NCBI GenBank assembly: GCA_024347235.1
Contig: AP025283.1
Coordinates: forward strand, 1,860,001-1,924,000
Direction of reading: 5' to 3'
Length of the DNA: 64,000 bases
DNA from: Aliamphritea spongicola
GTDB lineage: Bacteria > Pseudomonadota > Gammaproteobacteria > Pseudomonadales > Balneatricaceae
Position numbers and translations under genes: made by a program
Notes under the pieces: generated by a model
What the model was told of the DNA's origin: nothing
The model's database searches: none
The model's input: the letters and a program-made list of their open reading frames with translations, nothing else
Shown: in pieces, positions 52,958 to 63,842 of the stretch
How positions within the stretch are numbered: position 1 is the first letter of the stretch
Layout of the letters: each line of letters opens with the position of its first letter

Positions 52958-53653
52958 TTGGATTATCAGTTGCGGCGCAGCAACCGACGCAAGACAGTGG
53001 AGATACAGGTTCGCCCGGAAGGGGTGCGTGTGCTTGCGCCTCAGCATATCAGCCAGCGCTGGATTGACAATTTTGTGGCATCTCGCCGGGTTTGGATTGA
53101 AACACGTCATGCCGAACTGCAGCGTCAGCTGCAGCTGATTGAAGCGCATAAGGCTGAAATAACTGAGGCCAGCCAGGTTTTATACCGGGGCAGCGCTTAT
53201 CCTCTTAAGGTTTTGTCTGATGCAGATCAAAGCCAGGTCTGCTTTTCGGACGGTGTGGTGACCATTCAGATCTCCCGCCGTGTTCGTAAGAGTAAGGAAG
53301 AAGCCTGCCGGCAGTTACTTGAAACGTGGCTCAGGCAGCAGGCTGTCGCGATTTTCGAAGAAAGAGTCGCTGAATGGTCGGGCCGTATGGCACTTTTTCC
53401 TGCATCAATCAAGGTAAAAAGCTTTCGACGAAAGTGGGGTTGTTGCGATTCAAGGGCTGAAGTACGGTTTAACTGGCTGCTGATTATGGCCCCGGATGAA
53501 GTGCTTAATTACGTGGTAATTCACGAGTTGGCTCACTTAAAGCATATGAATCATTCCGCTGCATTCTGGATACTGGTGTCCCGGTACTGTCCGGATTATA
53601 AGCGCTGGCAAAACTGGCTGAAGCAACAGGGCGCTACGCTGGTTCTGCCCTGA
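52958..53653 (+). CDS. YgjP-like M48/SprT-type metallopeptidase domain protein
   Basis: Intact, 231 residues from a TTG start (GGAGA upstream). The zinc motif IHELAHLKHMNHSAAFW (H-E-x-x-H plus a distal His/Glu) near residue 190 is the YgjP/DUF45 hallmark, preceded by KWGCCDSRAEVRFNWLLIM. The N-terminal half matches the RRK-x-VEIQVRPEGVRVLAP type. Cytoplasmic, possibly a zinc protease; partners in other genomes include type I restriction systems, but none are here. Confidence 0.88.
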   Translation: MDYQLRRSNRRKTVEIQVRPEGVRVLAPQHISQRWIDNFVASRRVWIETRHAELQRQLQLIEAHKAEITEASQVLYRGSAYPLKVLSDADQSQVCFSDGVVTIQISRRVRKSKEEACRQLLETWLRQQAVAIFEERVAEWSGRMALFPASIKVKSFRRKWGCCDSRAEVRFNWLLIMAPDEVLNYVVIHELAHLKHMNHSAAFWILVSRYCPDYKRWQNWLKQQGATLVLP

Positions 53654-53724
53654 AAATACCGGCTCAGCAGCGAGAGCTGTCATGATCAGTGAACATTCCA
53701 TGGTCTGTTTGTGAACTGATATCT

Positions 53725-55499
53725 ATGAATCTGTATGATGCTGTTGAACGAAACTGCTTTTTCACGCTTACCCGAAAGATTATCGGAAACGTCCTTTTTC
53801 TGATCTCTCCCGCCGTTCTGCTTTGTCTGTTCGTTGTCTATTATATGGCCGGGATGCAGCAGCAGACGCTACCTGCCGAGGCCCGGGTTCTACTGGATGA
53901 AATGTTGCTGGTGATCTGGGGGTTGTGGGTTTTACAGTATTTGTTGCGGTGTTTTCGGTCTTTTTATGCGCCACCTCTTTCTTCGTCCGATTAAGGAAAT
54001 GATTGTGGTGCTCAGCGCTATCCGTAATCAGGATGGTGATATTTCTGCCCGCTTACCGGCATTTACCCATGATGAAATTTCCCAGATGGCCAGTGATTAC
54101 AATGGTTTCTCGGACAGCCTTAAGCGGATTATTTCCAATACTCGGCATAAGAGCGTCAATGTTGCACTGAGTGCAACCCGGTTGCAGCAGGTGTTGCTGT
54201 CAGCCTATGAAGCGACCAGTATTCAGCAGGCTCAGGCGCAGCAGGTGCTGGAGGCGAGTGCTGAGTCAACCGCGGCAATCGATGAGGTGGCGAAGAATAC
54301 GCTGAATATTTCTGAGTTTACGGCAACCAATCTGGAGGAGATACGTCAGTCTTCGGCGGAGCTGACCGGCGTGCTTGATCAGGTGCACAGCATCACTGAG
54401 CTTTCACAGGGGTTTCAGTCCACCTTGCAACAGCTGAGTGCCAGTTCGAATAATATTACTGAAATCCTGGTGATGGTTAAACAGTTTTCTGAGCAGACTA
54501 ACCTGCTGGCACTGAATGCTTCTATTGAGGCTGCCCGGGCGGGTGAGGCCGGACGGGGATTTGCAGTCGTTGCTGATGAAGTAAGAGGGCTTTCCCTGCA
54601 GGTTAATCAGGCAACTGATGCAATTGACGAGAATATTTCGCAGATGGCCCGGCTGATGGGGCAGACCCAGAAAGGGGCGGAAGATATTCTTGAAAATATT
54701 GAGCATGCTGAGAGTTTTATCGGCAATACCAACCAGCATTTTCAGCGTCTGGTGAATGATTTTGAAGAGGTGAATGGTCAGCTCGGTAATATCAGCAACA
54801 GCCTGGATCAGCTGTCTCACGTCAACCGGGATGCCCATGAGAATGTGGAAAAATTGCTGAGGTCAGCTGCGATATCCGCGAAGGCATGGAGTCTTCAAGG
54901 GTGTATTCAGGGGATCTGGAATCTGCCACAGAAGATACTCAGGAACTGCTTTCGCGATTTAAAATCGGTTATGGCAGCTTTGAAACCATCATTGATGCCG
55001 GTAAGCGCTGGAGTCATGATTTGCAAACCGCGCTGGAAGCGATGGCTGATGAAGGGCTGAATGTATTTGATCAGCAGTATCAGCGGCTTAATAAAGGTCA
55101 GGAGCCGGCTAAGTTTGATCTGAGTTACACCGATATCTACGAAAAACGGCTTCAGCCTGTCATGGATGGTTTTCTTGAAGAGTTGCCGGATGTTATCTAC
55201 GCCATCGGCGTAAATAGCCAGGATATGCGCCGGCACATCATGCGAAGGTTTCCAAACCGCTGACCGGTAATTTTGAGACGGATAATCTGCAGAGTCGTCA
55301 CCGCCGTATTTTCTTTGCCTCCCGGGCTGAACAGCGCCGGGCAACCCATGATTCCAATTTCCTGTTACAGACGTTCATCCGGGATACCGGTGAAGTACTG
55401 AACGACTTATCGTTCCCTGTGTATGTGAAGGGTAAGCGATGGGGCAGTCTTATTATGGGCTTCAATGCTGAGCTGCTACTGGATGAGACCGGGGACTGA
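53725..55499 (+). CDS. Methyl-accepting chemotaxis protein with C-terminal extension (frameshifted)
   Basis: Transducer for chemotaxis. ATG at 53725. Two N-terminal membrane segments ([20 protein letters not shown] and the one at about 80-105) with a short loop, then a HAMP-like piece and the signalling domain with hairpin tip [20 protein letters not shown] and [15 protein letters not shown]. Beyond it, a C-terminal region with [18 protein letters not shown] (repaired), [13 protein letters not shown] and [15 protein letters not shown] resembles the sensor part of soluble receptors. Losses near 53942, 53985, 54865 and 55222. About 593 residues. The ligand is unknown. Confidence 0.83.
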
Positions 55500-55740
55500 T
55501 TCCATATTTTAGGCAGCAAATCACCGCTTCAGGCTAACAGGCTGATAATTTTGAGCTATGGTTGTTTATTGTAACCTTCGTGTTACAGAAATGGATTTCT
55601 GCATGGCAATGCAAAGCATGCAGACCGGGCTCAAGGTTGTATGTTCTCTGTGGGATGTTTAATAACTGTCTTTCAGTTTGCTGGCAGCCGGGCTGCTTTC
55701 CTGGTGCTCAGGGGCAGTCCTATGACTACGGGCGGTGGGT

Positions 55741-58571
55741 ATGGCAGTAGTGTGGCGGCTTATATGGATAATGCTTTGTTTTGGAATGCTCAGTCAGCAG
55801 GCTGCGCTGGGGCATGTTCCGGATACTGCCGGGCCGGAGCAACTGGTCACATTCCTGCTCAATCAGCCAGAATCCTCCCAGGTTATTAATCCGTCTCCTT
55901 CCTGGCATATTCACTGGGAAGCGCTGAGCGGTTATCTTTTAATTTTTGCAGGCCTTACCGGGTTTGTTTTTCTTCTCGTTTTACTCTGGAATACCCGTCT
56001 CAGAAGGGAGGTCAGCCGTCGCCGTCAGACGGAAGCTGCACTGCGTGAAAGTGAGCAGAATTTACTGCATTCCCAGCGGATAGCGGCAATTGGCTCGTGG
56101 CAGCTTTCGGTGACTGACCGGGTGATGACCTGCAGTGATGAAATGCACCGGATACTGGGAGTAGAGCCTGCTGATGCCGGAGATTGTTATAAGCAGTTTC
56201 TGAATACCATTCATTGTGACGACCGGCTGCGGGTCGAAAACTACTTTTATACTACTTTGCGTTATCAGAATGAGCTGGACTGTCAGTTCCGGGTAACCGG
56301 TGATGATGGGGCAGTACGCTATGTGAAATGCCAGGGTAAAGTAACCGCCGAAACGGTGCACGGTACCCTTCAGGATATTACTGAGCGGCATTTATCAGAT
56401 TTGTTCTTCCAAGGGTTTGCCCGTCAGGTAACCGGGCATCATGGCACGGATTATTTTAATGCGCTGGCCGGTTTGCTGGCGGAAACATTTAACGTGGCTT
56501 ATGTACTGATTGGTGTCATCAGTAAAACCGAGCCCGGGCGGGTAGACAGTTTATGTCTCATTGCTAAGGGGAAGATTGTTAAAGACTTTTACTATTATCT
56601 GGCGGACACTCCCTGTCAGAAGGTAATAGAAAATCATGTCTGTTTTTATGCCAGGGATCTGTTATTACATTTTCCTGATGTTGAAGTCTTGCAGCAGATG
56701 GAAGTGGAAAGCTACGCAGGCATTCCGATGTTCAGTTCGGAAGGTACATGCAGCGGTCTGATAGTGATGCTGGATCAGAAACCTATGCTCAACGAGCAGG
56801 CTGTTCTTTCGCTGTTGCAGGTGGCGGCCAGCCGGGCCAGTTCTGAGTTGCAGGAACTGGAAGCAGAGCGGCAGCTGAAGCTTACATCTCTGGTGTTTGA
56901 AAATACCCAGGAAGGCATCATCATTGCGGATGCCAATGGTTGTATTATCCGGGTGAACAGAGCGTTTACCCGGATGTCAGGCTTTCAGAATCCGATGTGC
57001 TGGAAAAGCGTCCGGAGTTTCTCTACAGCCGGGCCCATCATGATCATCACTTTGTTTTTCATTTACGCCAGGTGCTGAATAAGCAGGGGCGCTGGCAGGG
57101 GAATTATGGAATCAGCGTAAAGACGGTTCTGTTTTTCCAGCGCTGCAGAGCATTGAGCGAATCTGTGACAACAGTGGCAAGGTGCAGCATTACATCAGTG
57201 TTTTTACAGATATCACGGAAAAGAAAGCTGATGAGGAGCGGATTCAGTATCTGGCCCATTTTGATGCTGTGACCGGGCTGCCAAACCGGGTGTTGTTCAA
57301 TGACCGGTTACAGCAGTCAATTCAGCGGGCCAGGCGTTTTAAGCGTCAGGTAGGCCTGATGTTTCTTGACCTCGATCGCTTTAAATATATTAACGATACC
57401 CTGGGGCATCCTGTTGGAGACTTACTGCTGGAGCTGGTGGCCAAGCGCCTGCAGGACAGCATTCGCCAGTCTGATACGGTAGCAAGGCTCGGCGGTGATG
57501 AGTTTGTTGTGATTGTGGAAGATCTGGATGGGCAGGACACCCTGCGAGTGCTTGCCGGGAAAATCATGAAGTCCCTTTCTTTACCGGTTCAGCTTGAGTC
57601 CCACCGGGTCAATGTGCATTGCAGTATTGGTATGAGCGTTTTTCCTGAACATGGCAATGATGCGGACCAGTTGGTTAAACATGCCGATATCGCTATGTAC
57701 CATGCCAAAGAATCCGGGCGGAATCAGGCAGTGCTGTACCTACCGGAGCTGAGTGTCCGGACCTATGCGAACTATTCACTGGAGCGTAGCCTGCGTCATG
57801 CGATTGATACTGCCCAGCTGCGTTTGCATTACCAGCCGCAGGTGCGGCTCTCCAGTGGCAGGCTGGACAGTATCGAAGCGCTGGTCCGCTGGCAAAAGAA
57901 GACGGGCAACTGGTTGAACCGGACCAGTTTATCCCCTGGCGGAGGACAGCGGTCTTATTGTTCCGCTGGGTAAGTGGGTATTGCAACAGGCGTGCAGGCA
58001 AATGAAATGCTGGCTCGATCAGGGGCTGACGATGCGTGTGGCTGTGAATATTTCCGGTTTGCAGATAATCAACAGTAACTGGCCCGGAACGGTTAAGGAT
58101 GTGCTTGAAGAAACCGGTTTACCGGCCCGGCATCTGGAACTGGAAATTACGGAAAGCTACGTGATTCAGCATCTTGATCAGGTGGCTGAGGTTCTGGAAC
58201 AACTGCGTGAGCTGGGGATTCGCATCAGTATTGATGATTTCGGTACCGGGTATTCTTCGTTGAGTTATCTCAAACGGCTGCCGGTTGACGCGCTGAAGGT
58301 TGACCGCTCCTTCATCCGGGATGTGCCGAAGAGTCCGAGTGATGGCAAAATTATTTCAGCGATCATCGCGATGGCGGCACAGCTGGGGCTGGAGGTAGTG
58401 GCTGAAGGGGTTGAGAATGCTGCTCAGCTCAGTTTTCTGTCACAGCGGGACTGTGATCTGGTGCAGGGATATCTGATCGCATCACCTCAGTCTGCAAGTG
58501 AACTGAATGAATGGATTGTGCGCCATTACCGGCAGGAATCTGAACCTGCCGGAAGGTTGCTGGTGAAGTAG
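55741..58571 (+). CDS. PAS/GAF-GGDEF-EAL c-di-GMP signalling protein (frameshifted)
   Basis: Signal peptide or first helix (VVWRLIWIMLCFGMLS), a short periplasmic loop, a membrane segment (YLLIFAGLTGFVFLLVLLW), a PAS-like domain (about 105-215), a GAF-like domain (about 225-375), a second PAS (about 385-490), then GGDEF and EAL. ARLGGDEFVVIVED is an active cyclase site, with an RQSD inhibitory site five residues before it. EALVRW and DDFGTGYSSLSYLKRLP indicate a competent phosphodiesterase. Frame breaks near 56990, 57103 and 57905-57960. About 945 residues. The start is uncertain. Confidence 0.87.
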
Positions 58572-58624
58572 TTTCAGTCTGTGCTTAAAAGATAAGTTTT
58601 AAGACAAATTTAGAAGGCAAAAAA

Positions 58625-58648
58625 GCCCTGCATGTGCAGGGCTTTTAA
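58625..58648 (-). terminator. deaD terminator
   Basis: AGCCCTGCA-tg-TGCAGGGCT with A5 to the left and T4 to the right (about 58624-58648), just after the deaD stop; it can also serve the GGDEF gene ending at 58571. Confidence 0.88.
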
Positions 58649-58656
58649 TATTTATC

Positions 58657-60386
58657 TTACTCGCCGCGGTCGTCACGACGGCGCGGGCGGCTCTTGTCGT
58701 GATGACGTGGCTTGTTACCTGAGCGAGGCTTGCGTGGTGCGCGCGCAGGCAGTTCGCCTTCGAAAAGTGTGATATTGGTTTTCTTACGGCAGATGTAAAC
58801 ATTCTGCAGATGCTTCAACGTTTCAGCAGGCATGCCTTTTGGCAGCTGAACAGTACTGAAGTCATCGTTCAGGCGGATATCACCGATGTGGCGGCTGTTG
58901 ATGTCCGCTTCATTAGCAATAGCGCCGACAATGTTCTTCACCTGTACACCGTCATTGCGGCCTACATCCAGACGGTATACGTCCATATCGGCGCTTGGCA
59001 TGCGCTCACGACGCTTTCCGTCACGTTCAGGACGGTCACCGCGCTCACGGCGAGGGCGTGGTTCCGGCTCAGGCGGCAGGATCAGTGGTTTTTCTTTTGT
59101 GCCATGTACAGCAGGGCAGAGGCCAGGTCCAGTGTTTCCAGTTCAGTATCAGACGCCAGCTGATCAACCAGCTCACGGTAAACCGACATGTCTTCATTGC
59201 TGAAGATGTTGGCAATCTGTTCACGGAATGATTCCAGACGCTTGTTCTGGACCATATCGCGGGATGGCAGATCCATAGTCTGAATTGGCTGGCGGGTAGC
59301 CCGTTCAATCTGCTTCAGCAGGCGGCGCTCGCGAGGAGCAACGAACAGAATCGCTTTACCTTCACGGCCCGCACGGCCAGTACGGCCAATACGGTGTACG
59401 TAAGCTTCGGTGTCGTAAGGGATGTCGTAGTTAACAACCAGACCAACACGTTCAACGTCCAGACCACGGGCAGCAACATCAGTGGCAACCAGGATGTCCA
59501 GCTTGGCGTCTTTCAGGCGTTGTACAGTACGTTCACGTAACTGTTGGTTCATGTCGCCGTTCAGGGCAGCAGCAGCGTAACCGCGGGCTTCTAGTTTCTC
59601 TGCCAGTTCGGTGGTGGCTGTCTTGGTACGGGCGAAGATGATAACGCCGCCGTACTCATCGGTTTCAAGAATCCGCGCCAGCGCGTCCAGCTTGTTCACC
59701 CCGGAAACAATCCAGCACTTCTGCTCGATGTTTTCCATGGTAGTGGTTTTGGAAGCAATTTTAACTTCCTGAGGGTCGTTCATGTAGCGCTTGGTAATGC
59801 GGCGGATCTGTTCCGGCATGGTTGCTGAGAACAGCGCTGTCTGACGGCCTTCCGGTGTTTTCGCCATGATGGTTTCAACATCATCGATGAAGCCCATGCG
59901 CAGCATTTCGTCGGCTTCATCCAGAACCATGGCTTTCAGGGTGTCCAGTTTCAGGGTGCCACGGTCAAGGTGGTCCATGATACGTCCCGGCGTACCTACA
60001 ACAACGTGTGGGCCACGGCGCAGCTGCTTGAGCTGGATGTTGTAGTTCTGACCGCCGTAAATTGGCAGTACGTGGAATCCCGGAATGTGGCGGGCATACG
60101 CCTGGAATGCTTCTGCAACCTGTACAGCCAGTTCGCGGGTAGGTGCCAGCACCAGTACCTGAGGCTTGCTGACGGATAAGTCGATACGGCTCAGCAGCGG
60201 CAGTGCAAAAGCAGCGGTTTTACCTGTCCCCGTTTGCGCCATACCCAGTACGTCCTTGCCGGACTGTAACAGCGGGATACAGCTGGCTTGAATCGGAGAC
60301 GGCGTTTCGTAACCGAGTTCGGTAATAGATTTAAGGACGGCAGCAGGTAGATCAAGATCGCTAAAGGCGACTGGGGTATCGGACAT
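58657..60386 (-). CDS. deaD: DEAD-box ATP-dependent RNA helicase DeaD/CsdA (C-terminal frameshift)
   Basis: Unwinds RNA duplexes in ribosome assembly and mRNA decay, especially in the cold. Q motif [14 protein letters not shown], Walker [58 protein letters not shown] and [13 protein letters not shown] are all present. One A lost near 59090-59097; repair gives [20 protein letters not shown] and then an RNA-binding domain ([20 protein letters not shown]) and a basic tail. About 577 residues. ATG at 60386 preferred to GTG at 60398. Confidence 0.94.
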
Positions 60387-60575
60387 ATCAGGTAACACCG
60401 GGGAGTTTTCGAAAGAGGCAGTATTATACGCATGAAAGTAAATAAAAGCCCGTACTATTTATGATTATTATAGGTTTTTCGCAGCCTCCGGGGAATTTTG
60501 GCAGCACAGTGTTGTCGTGATTGTGTGCCGCTCAGTATGATGCGGGTTAAAAATGTGGCAGATCGGATAAGAAGA

Positions 60576-60885
60576 ATGGCTGTAAATGAAATGCATCAGC
60601 GTATCTGGCAGGTACTGGGACAGATTCCGCCGGGAAAAGTAGTCACCTATGGTCAGGTGGCTGAGCTGGCCGGGCTGGCCGGTAAGTCCAGAATGGTTGG
60701 CCGTTGTCTGGGGCAGTTGCCGGAAGGTTCCCGTCTGCCCTGGCACCGGGTCATTAATGCCCAGGGAAAATTTCTCTGCCGGTGGGCAGTGAAGGATACG
60801 ACCGTCAGGTAGGCCGTTTACAGGAAGAGGGGTGGTGGTGCTGAATGGCAGGGTGAAGCTGTCTGAGTTTCGCTGGCAGCCCTGA
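60576..60885 (+). CDS. Alkyltransferase-like (ATL/MGMT-fold) DNA-binding protein (frameshifted)
   Basis: Start at 60576 (MAVNEMHQRIWQVLGQIPPG). GKVVTYGQVAELAGLAGKSR is the DNA-binding helix region of O6-methylguanine methyltransferases, but the catalytic PCHR motif is PWHRVI here, with Trp replacing Cys, the mark of ATL proteins that flag alkylated bases for nucleotide excision repair. Losses near 60770 (A) and 60830 (G) break the end; repair gives LPVGSEGYDRQVGRLQEEG and LSEFRWQP. About 104 residues. Divergent from deaD. Confidence 0.87.
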
Positions 60886-60913
60886 TACAGCTCCGGGCCA
60901 CCTGCGTGCTGGT

Positions 60914-61177
60914 TTAGCCAGCGGTATTCAGTTGCTGCCAGACGCTGAGAATATCGGCTTTATCTTCGTCTTCCAGATAATCAACCTTAAAAGCGTCTTC
61001 CAGGCTTTGTTCAACACTGCTGATAAACTCTTCTGAGGTGTTGCCTTCTGCGCTGCTGATCAGGCTGATGTGGCCTAGCAGGTAGCTGTAGGTAAACAGC
61101 TGTTCGCTGCTGGCATTGGCTTCCATGTTCAGCAGTTGCTGATACACAGTTTCGGCGTAAGTATGGTAATCGGTCAT
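60914..61177 (-). CDS. yfcL: YfcL family protein
   Basis: Intact, 87 residues, acidic and helical (MTDYHTYAETVYQQLLNMEA, SVEQSLEDAFKVDYLEDEDK). This matches the YfcL family of small gammaproteobacterial proteins without known function. It follows the DUF3108 gene by 46 bases on the same strand, probably as the last gene of the purM-purN group. Confidence 0.75.
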   Translation of the reverse strand: MTDYHTYAETVYQQLLNMEANASSEQLFTYSYLLGHISLISSAEGNTSEEFISSVEQSLEDAFKVDYLEDEDKADILSVWQQLNTAG

Positions 61178-61223
61178 AGTTGTAACGGATGTCGTTTACG
61201 TTAAATGGGCTGGCTGGTCCGGA

Positions 61224-61948
61224 TTATTTTAGTTCTTTTAGAACCAGAGAATATTGTTTGCCGTCCTTTTCGCTTTGCAGCAACTTAACTAACTGATAGT
61301 TAAGTTCAGGCGCGAACCAGATCCAGGTTTGCCGTTTGCTGTTTGTGCCACGGTCACGGCGCAGCTTTACGGCTTTGAACGTGCCAAGTTCCGTAGTGAT
61401 GTCTTCCTCACCTTCACGTACAAAACGGTAGGTCTTCAGCTTGCCGTCGTCCGCAACTTTGTATTCAAGTGCTTCCCGCCCGTTGATCAGGTCGAGGCGT
61501 AGCTGCAGCTGATAGCTGAGCTTATCCAGTGCGCCGGTAGGAACGTCCAGTTGCCAGGGGTCATCTGTGATCTGGCTGTTGGCCTGATGGTTTTGCCAGT
61601 CAAAGCTCAGCGCTTCACGGGTCTTTTGCCCAGCACTTTGCGCTGGTAGCTGTAGCTGCGGGGTTCGACACCTTCAGGGCTGAAGCGAAGCTTGCTGCTT
61701 TCGCTCAGGCTGGCGACCATGGCGCTGGCATCCAGGCTCAGTTGCCAGCCATTGTCCAATCGTTGCAGTTGCCGCACGGCTTCTCCGTTGAGTGAAAAGC
61801 CTAAATCCCATTCAGAGGCATAGACGGCCTTGTAAGGCTCAACCTGTACACCGGCGCTCTGAGCTGCTGAAACGGGTAACAGCAACAGGCACAGTGCGGC
61901 TGTCTGTCTGGCGGTTTTCTGGAAGGTGTGGCGAATGCTCAGAGGCAT
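61224..61948 (-). CDS. DUF3108 periplasmic protein (frameshifted)
   Basis: Signal peptide about residues 1-32 (LCLLLLPVSAAQSA). The mature part begins VQVEPYKAVYASEWDLGFSL, typical of DUF3108. One base lost near 61625-61630; repair continues TREALSFDWQNHQANSQITD, then LINGREALEYKVADDG and TWIWFAPELNYQLVKLLQSE. About 242 residues. Always found beside purN in Pseudomonas-like genomes; unknown function, probably envelope. It starts 2 bases after the purN stop. Confidence 0.83.
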
Positions 61949-61950
61949 AT

Positions 61951-62616
61951 TTACTCCGTGAACTGATAACCCTGGCTGTCCAGACTGGAGCCGTCGAGCT
62001 GAACCTGTCCTGAAACAAGCTGCAGGCGGTCATTACAGAACCATTCAACAGCCAGTGGGTAAATCTTATGTTCCTGAGTGTGAACCCGCTGTTGCAGGCT
62101 ATCGGCAGTGTCGTCCGGCAGAATGTCCACGGCAGCCTGAACGGCCAGTGGTCCGCCATCCAGTTCTTCTGTGACAAAGTGTACGGTACAGCCATGACGG
62201 GCTTCACCGTCTTCAATGGCGCGCTGATGGGTATTCAGGCCTTTGTACTTAGGCAGCAGAGAAGGGTGGATATTCAGCATCCGGTCGGAATAGCGGTTTA
62301 CGAATTCCGGGGTGAATATACGCATGAAGCCGGCCAGAATAACCAGATCCGGTGAATGACTGTCGATTTCGGCAATCAGTGCCTGATCGAAGCTGTCACG
62401 GTCGCTGTAGTCAGTATGGCGGATGACGCAGCCAGGAATATCGGCCTGACGGGCCCGTTCGAGACCGTAGGCGTCATCCTTATTGCTGATGACCATTTCG
62501 ATTTTGCCGTTAATGCGTCCGGCATTAACGGCATCAATGATGGCTTGCAGGTTAGAACCGCTGCCCGAGATCAGGACAACGATTCGTTTTGCTGCAGCCG
62601 GCACAGGGCTTGTCAT
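61951..62616 (-). CDS. purN: Phosphoribosylglycinamide formyltransferase
   Basis: Intact, 221 residues. Transfers formyl from 10-formyltetrahydrofolate to GAR in purine synthesis. IVVLISGSGSNLQAIIDAV is the nucleotide loop; LNIHPSLLPKYKGLNTH carries catalytic His, and VHFVTEELDGGPLAVQ carries Asp. Only 3 bases separate it from the purM stop, so the two are coupled. Confidence 0.96.
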   Translation of the reverse strand: MTSPVPAAAKRIVVLISGSGSNLQAIIDAVNAGRINGKIEMVISNKDDAYGLERARQADIPGCVIRHTDYSDRDSFDQALIAEIDSHSPDLVILAGFMRIFTPEFVNRYSDRMLNIHPSLLPKYKGLNTHQRAIEDGEARHGCTVHFVTEELDGGPLAVQAAVDILPDDTADSLQQRVHTQEHKIYPLAVEWFCNDRLQLVSGQVQLDGSSLDSQGYQFTE

Positions 62617-62619
62617 GTA

Positions 62620-63675
62620 TTATGCTTCCACGCCCAGCAGTTCTACCTGTTCTTCATTGGCGTCTGCCGCTGCAATGTGACCGATAACCCATGGGCTTTC
62701 ACCGGCATCCTGCAGAATCTGCAGTGCAGAGTCTGCCTGATCAGCAGGTACAACGACAACCATGCCTACACCGCAGTTCAGGGTGCGGTACATTTCGCGG
62801 TTTTCAACGTTGCCCAGCTGCTGAATCCAGCGGAAGACTTCAGGCATGTTCCATGACTGGGTGTCAATCACGGCTTTAGCGCTTTCAGGCAGAACGCGCG
62901 GAATGTTTTCCAGCAGGCCGCCACCGGTGATGTGAGACAGGGCATTGACCTGGCTCTTCTTGATCAGTTCCAGTAATGGCTTCACATAAATGCGGGTTGG
63001 TTCCAGCAGGGCTTCGGTCAGTGGCTTACCGTCCACTTCACCGCTCAGGTCAGCGCCGCGAACTTCGATGATCTTACGGATCAGTGAGTAGCCGTTTGAA
63101 TGCGGGCCTGAAGATGGCAGACCAATGATGGCATCGCCGATGCTTACTTTAGAACCGTCGATGATTTCAGATTTTTCAACCACACCGGTGCAGAAACCGG
63201 CCAGATCGTAGTCTTCACCTTCGTACATGCCTGGCATTTCTGCGGTTTCACCGCCAACCAGTGCCGCACCGGCCAGTTCACAGCCTTTGCCGATACCGGC
63301 AACCACGTCAGCTGCTATGTCTATGTTCAGCTTGCCAGTGGCATAGTAGTCCAGGAAGAACAGGGGTTCAGCACCGGCAACAACCAGATCGTTAACACAC
63401 ATGGCTACCAGATCGATACCGATGGTGTCATGTTTGTTCAGATCCATCGCCAGACGCAGTTTGGTGCCAACACCGTCAGTGCCGGAAACCAGTACTGGCT
63501 GTTTGTAGCCAGCAGGGATTTCACACAGGGCTCCGAAGCCGCCCAGGCCACCCATTACTTCAGGTCGGGCTGTGCGTTTTGCAACGCCCTTAATGCGGTC
63601 AACCAGGGCGTTACCTGCGTCGATATCAACGCCGGCATCTTTGTAGCTGATAGAGGTATTGTCAGTGGTAGACAT
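62620..63675 (-). CDS. purM: Phosphoribosylformylglycinamidine cyclo-ligase
   Basis: Intact, 351 residues. Makes AIR from FGAM with [23 protein letters not shown] is the classic PurM start, followed by [28 protein letters not shown] and [16 protein letters not shown]. First gene of a leftward purM-purN-DUF3108-yfcL transcript and divergent from the DUF2066 gene, the Pseudomonas order. Confidence 0.97.
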   Translation of the reverse strand: MSTTDNTSISYKDAGVDIDAGNALVDRIKGVAKRTARPEVMGGLGGFGALCEIPAGYKQPVLVSGTDGVGTKLRLAMDLNKHDTIGIDLVAMCVNDLVVAGAEPLFFLDYYATGKLNIDIAADVVAGIGKGCELAGAALVGGETAEMPGMYEGEDYDLAGFCTGVVEKSEIIDGSKVSIGDAIIGLPSSGPHSNGYSLIRKIIEVRGADLSGEVDGKPLTEALLEPTRIYVKPLLELIKKSQVNALSHITGGGLLENIPRVLPESAKAVIDTQSWNMPEVFRWIQQLGNVENREMYRTLNCGVGMVVVVPADQADSALQILQDAGESPWVIGHIAAADANEEQVELLGVEA

Positions 63676-63842
63676 AGTGTGTGAAAACCCATTCTAGGAG
63701 GTTACTGAAAAAATGTGGCGGTATTCTATCAGGTTGCTTTAAGGGGAGCTATGTGTGGTAGAGTTTGAAGCCTGTTTTTTGGTACTTATTTTTAATCGTT
63801 ATCTGCCGGGCGCGGGCGTCAGGTTAAGGATGAATTTTGTTC

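Noticed and set aside
55600..55640. GCAATGCAAAGC segment as a c-di-GMP-I riboswitch
   Set aside because: The other conserved half (AGGGCAAACC type) is absent, so I list it only as an unproven structured region.
55562..55750. 62-residue open frame before the GGDEF/EAL gene
   Set aside because: No family resemblance and weak start context; the region is better read as an untranslated leader.
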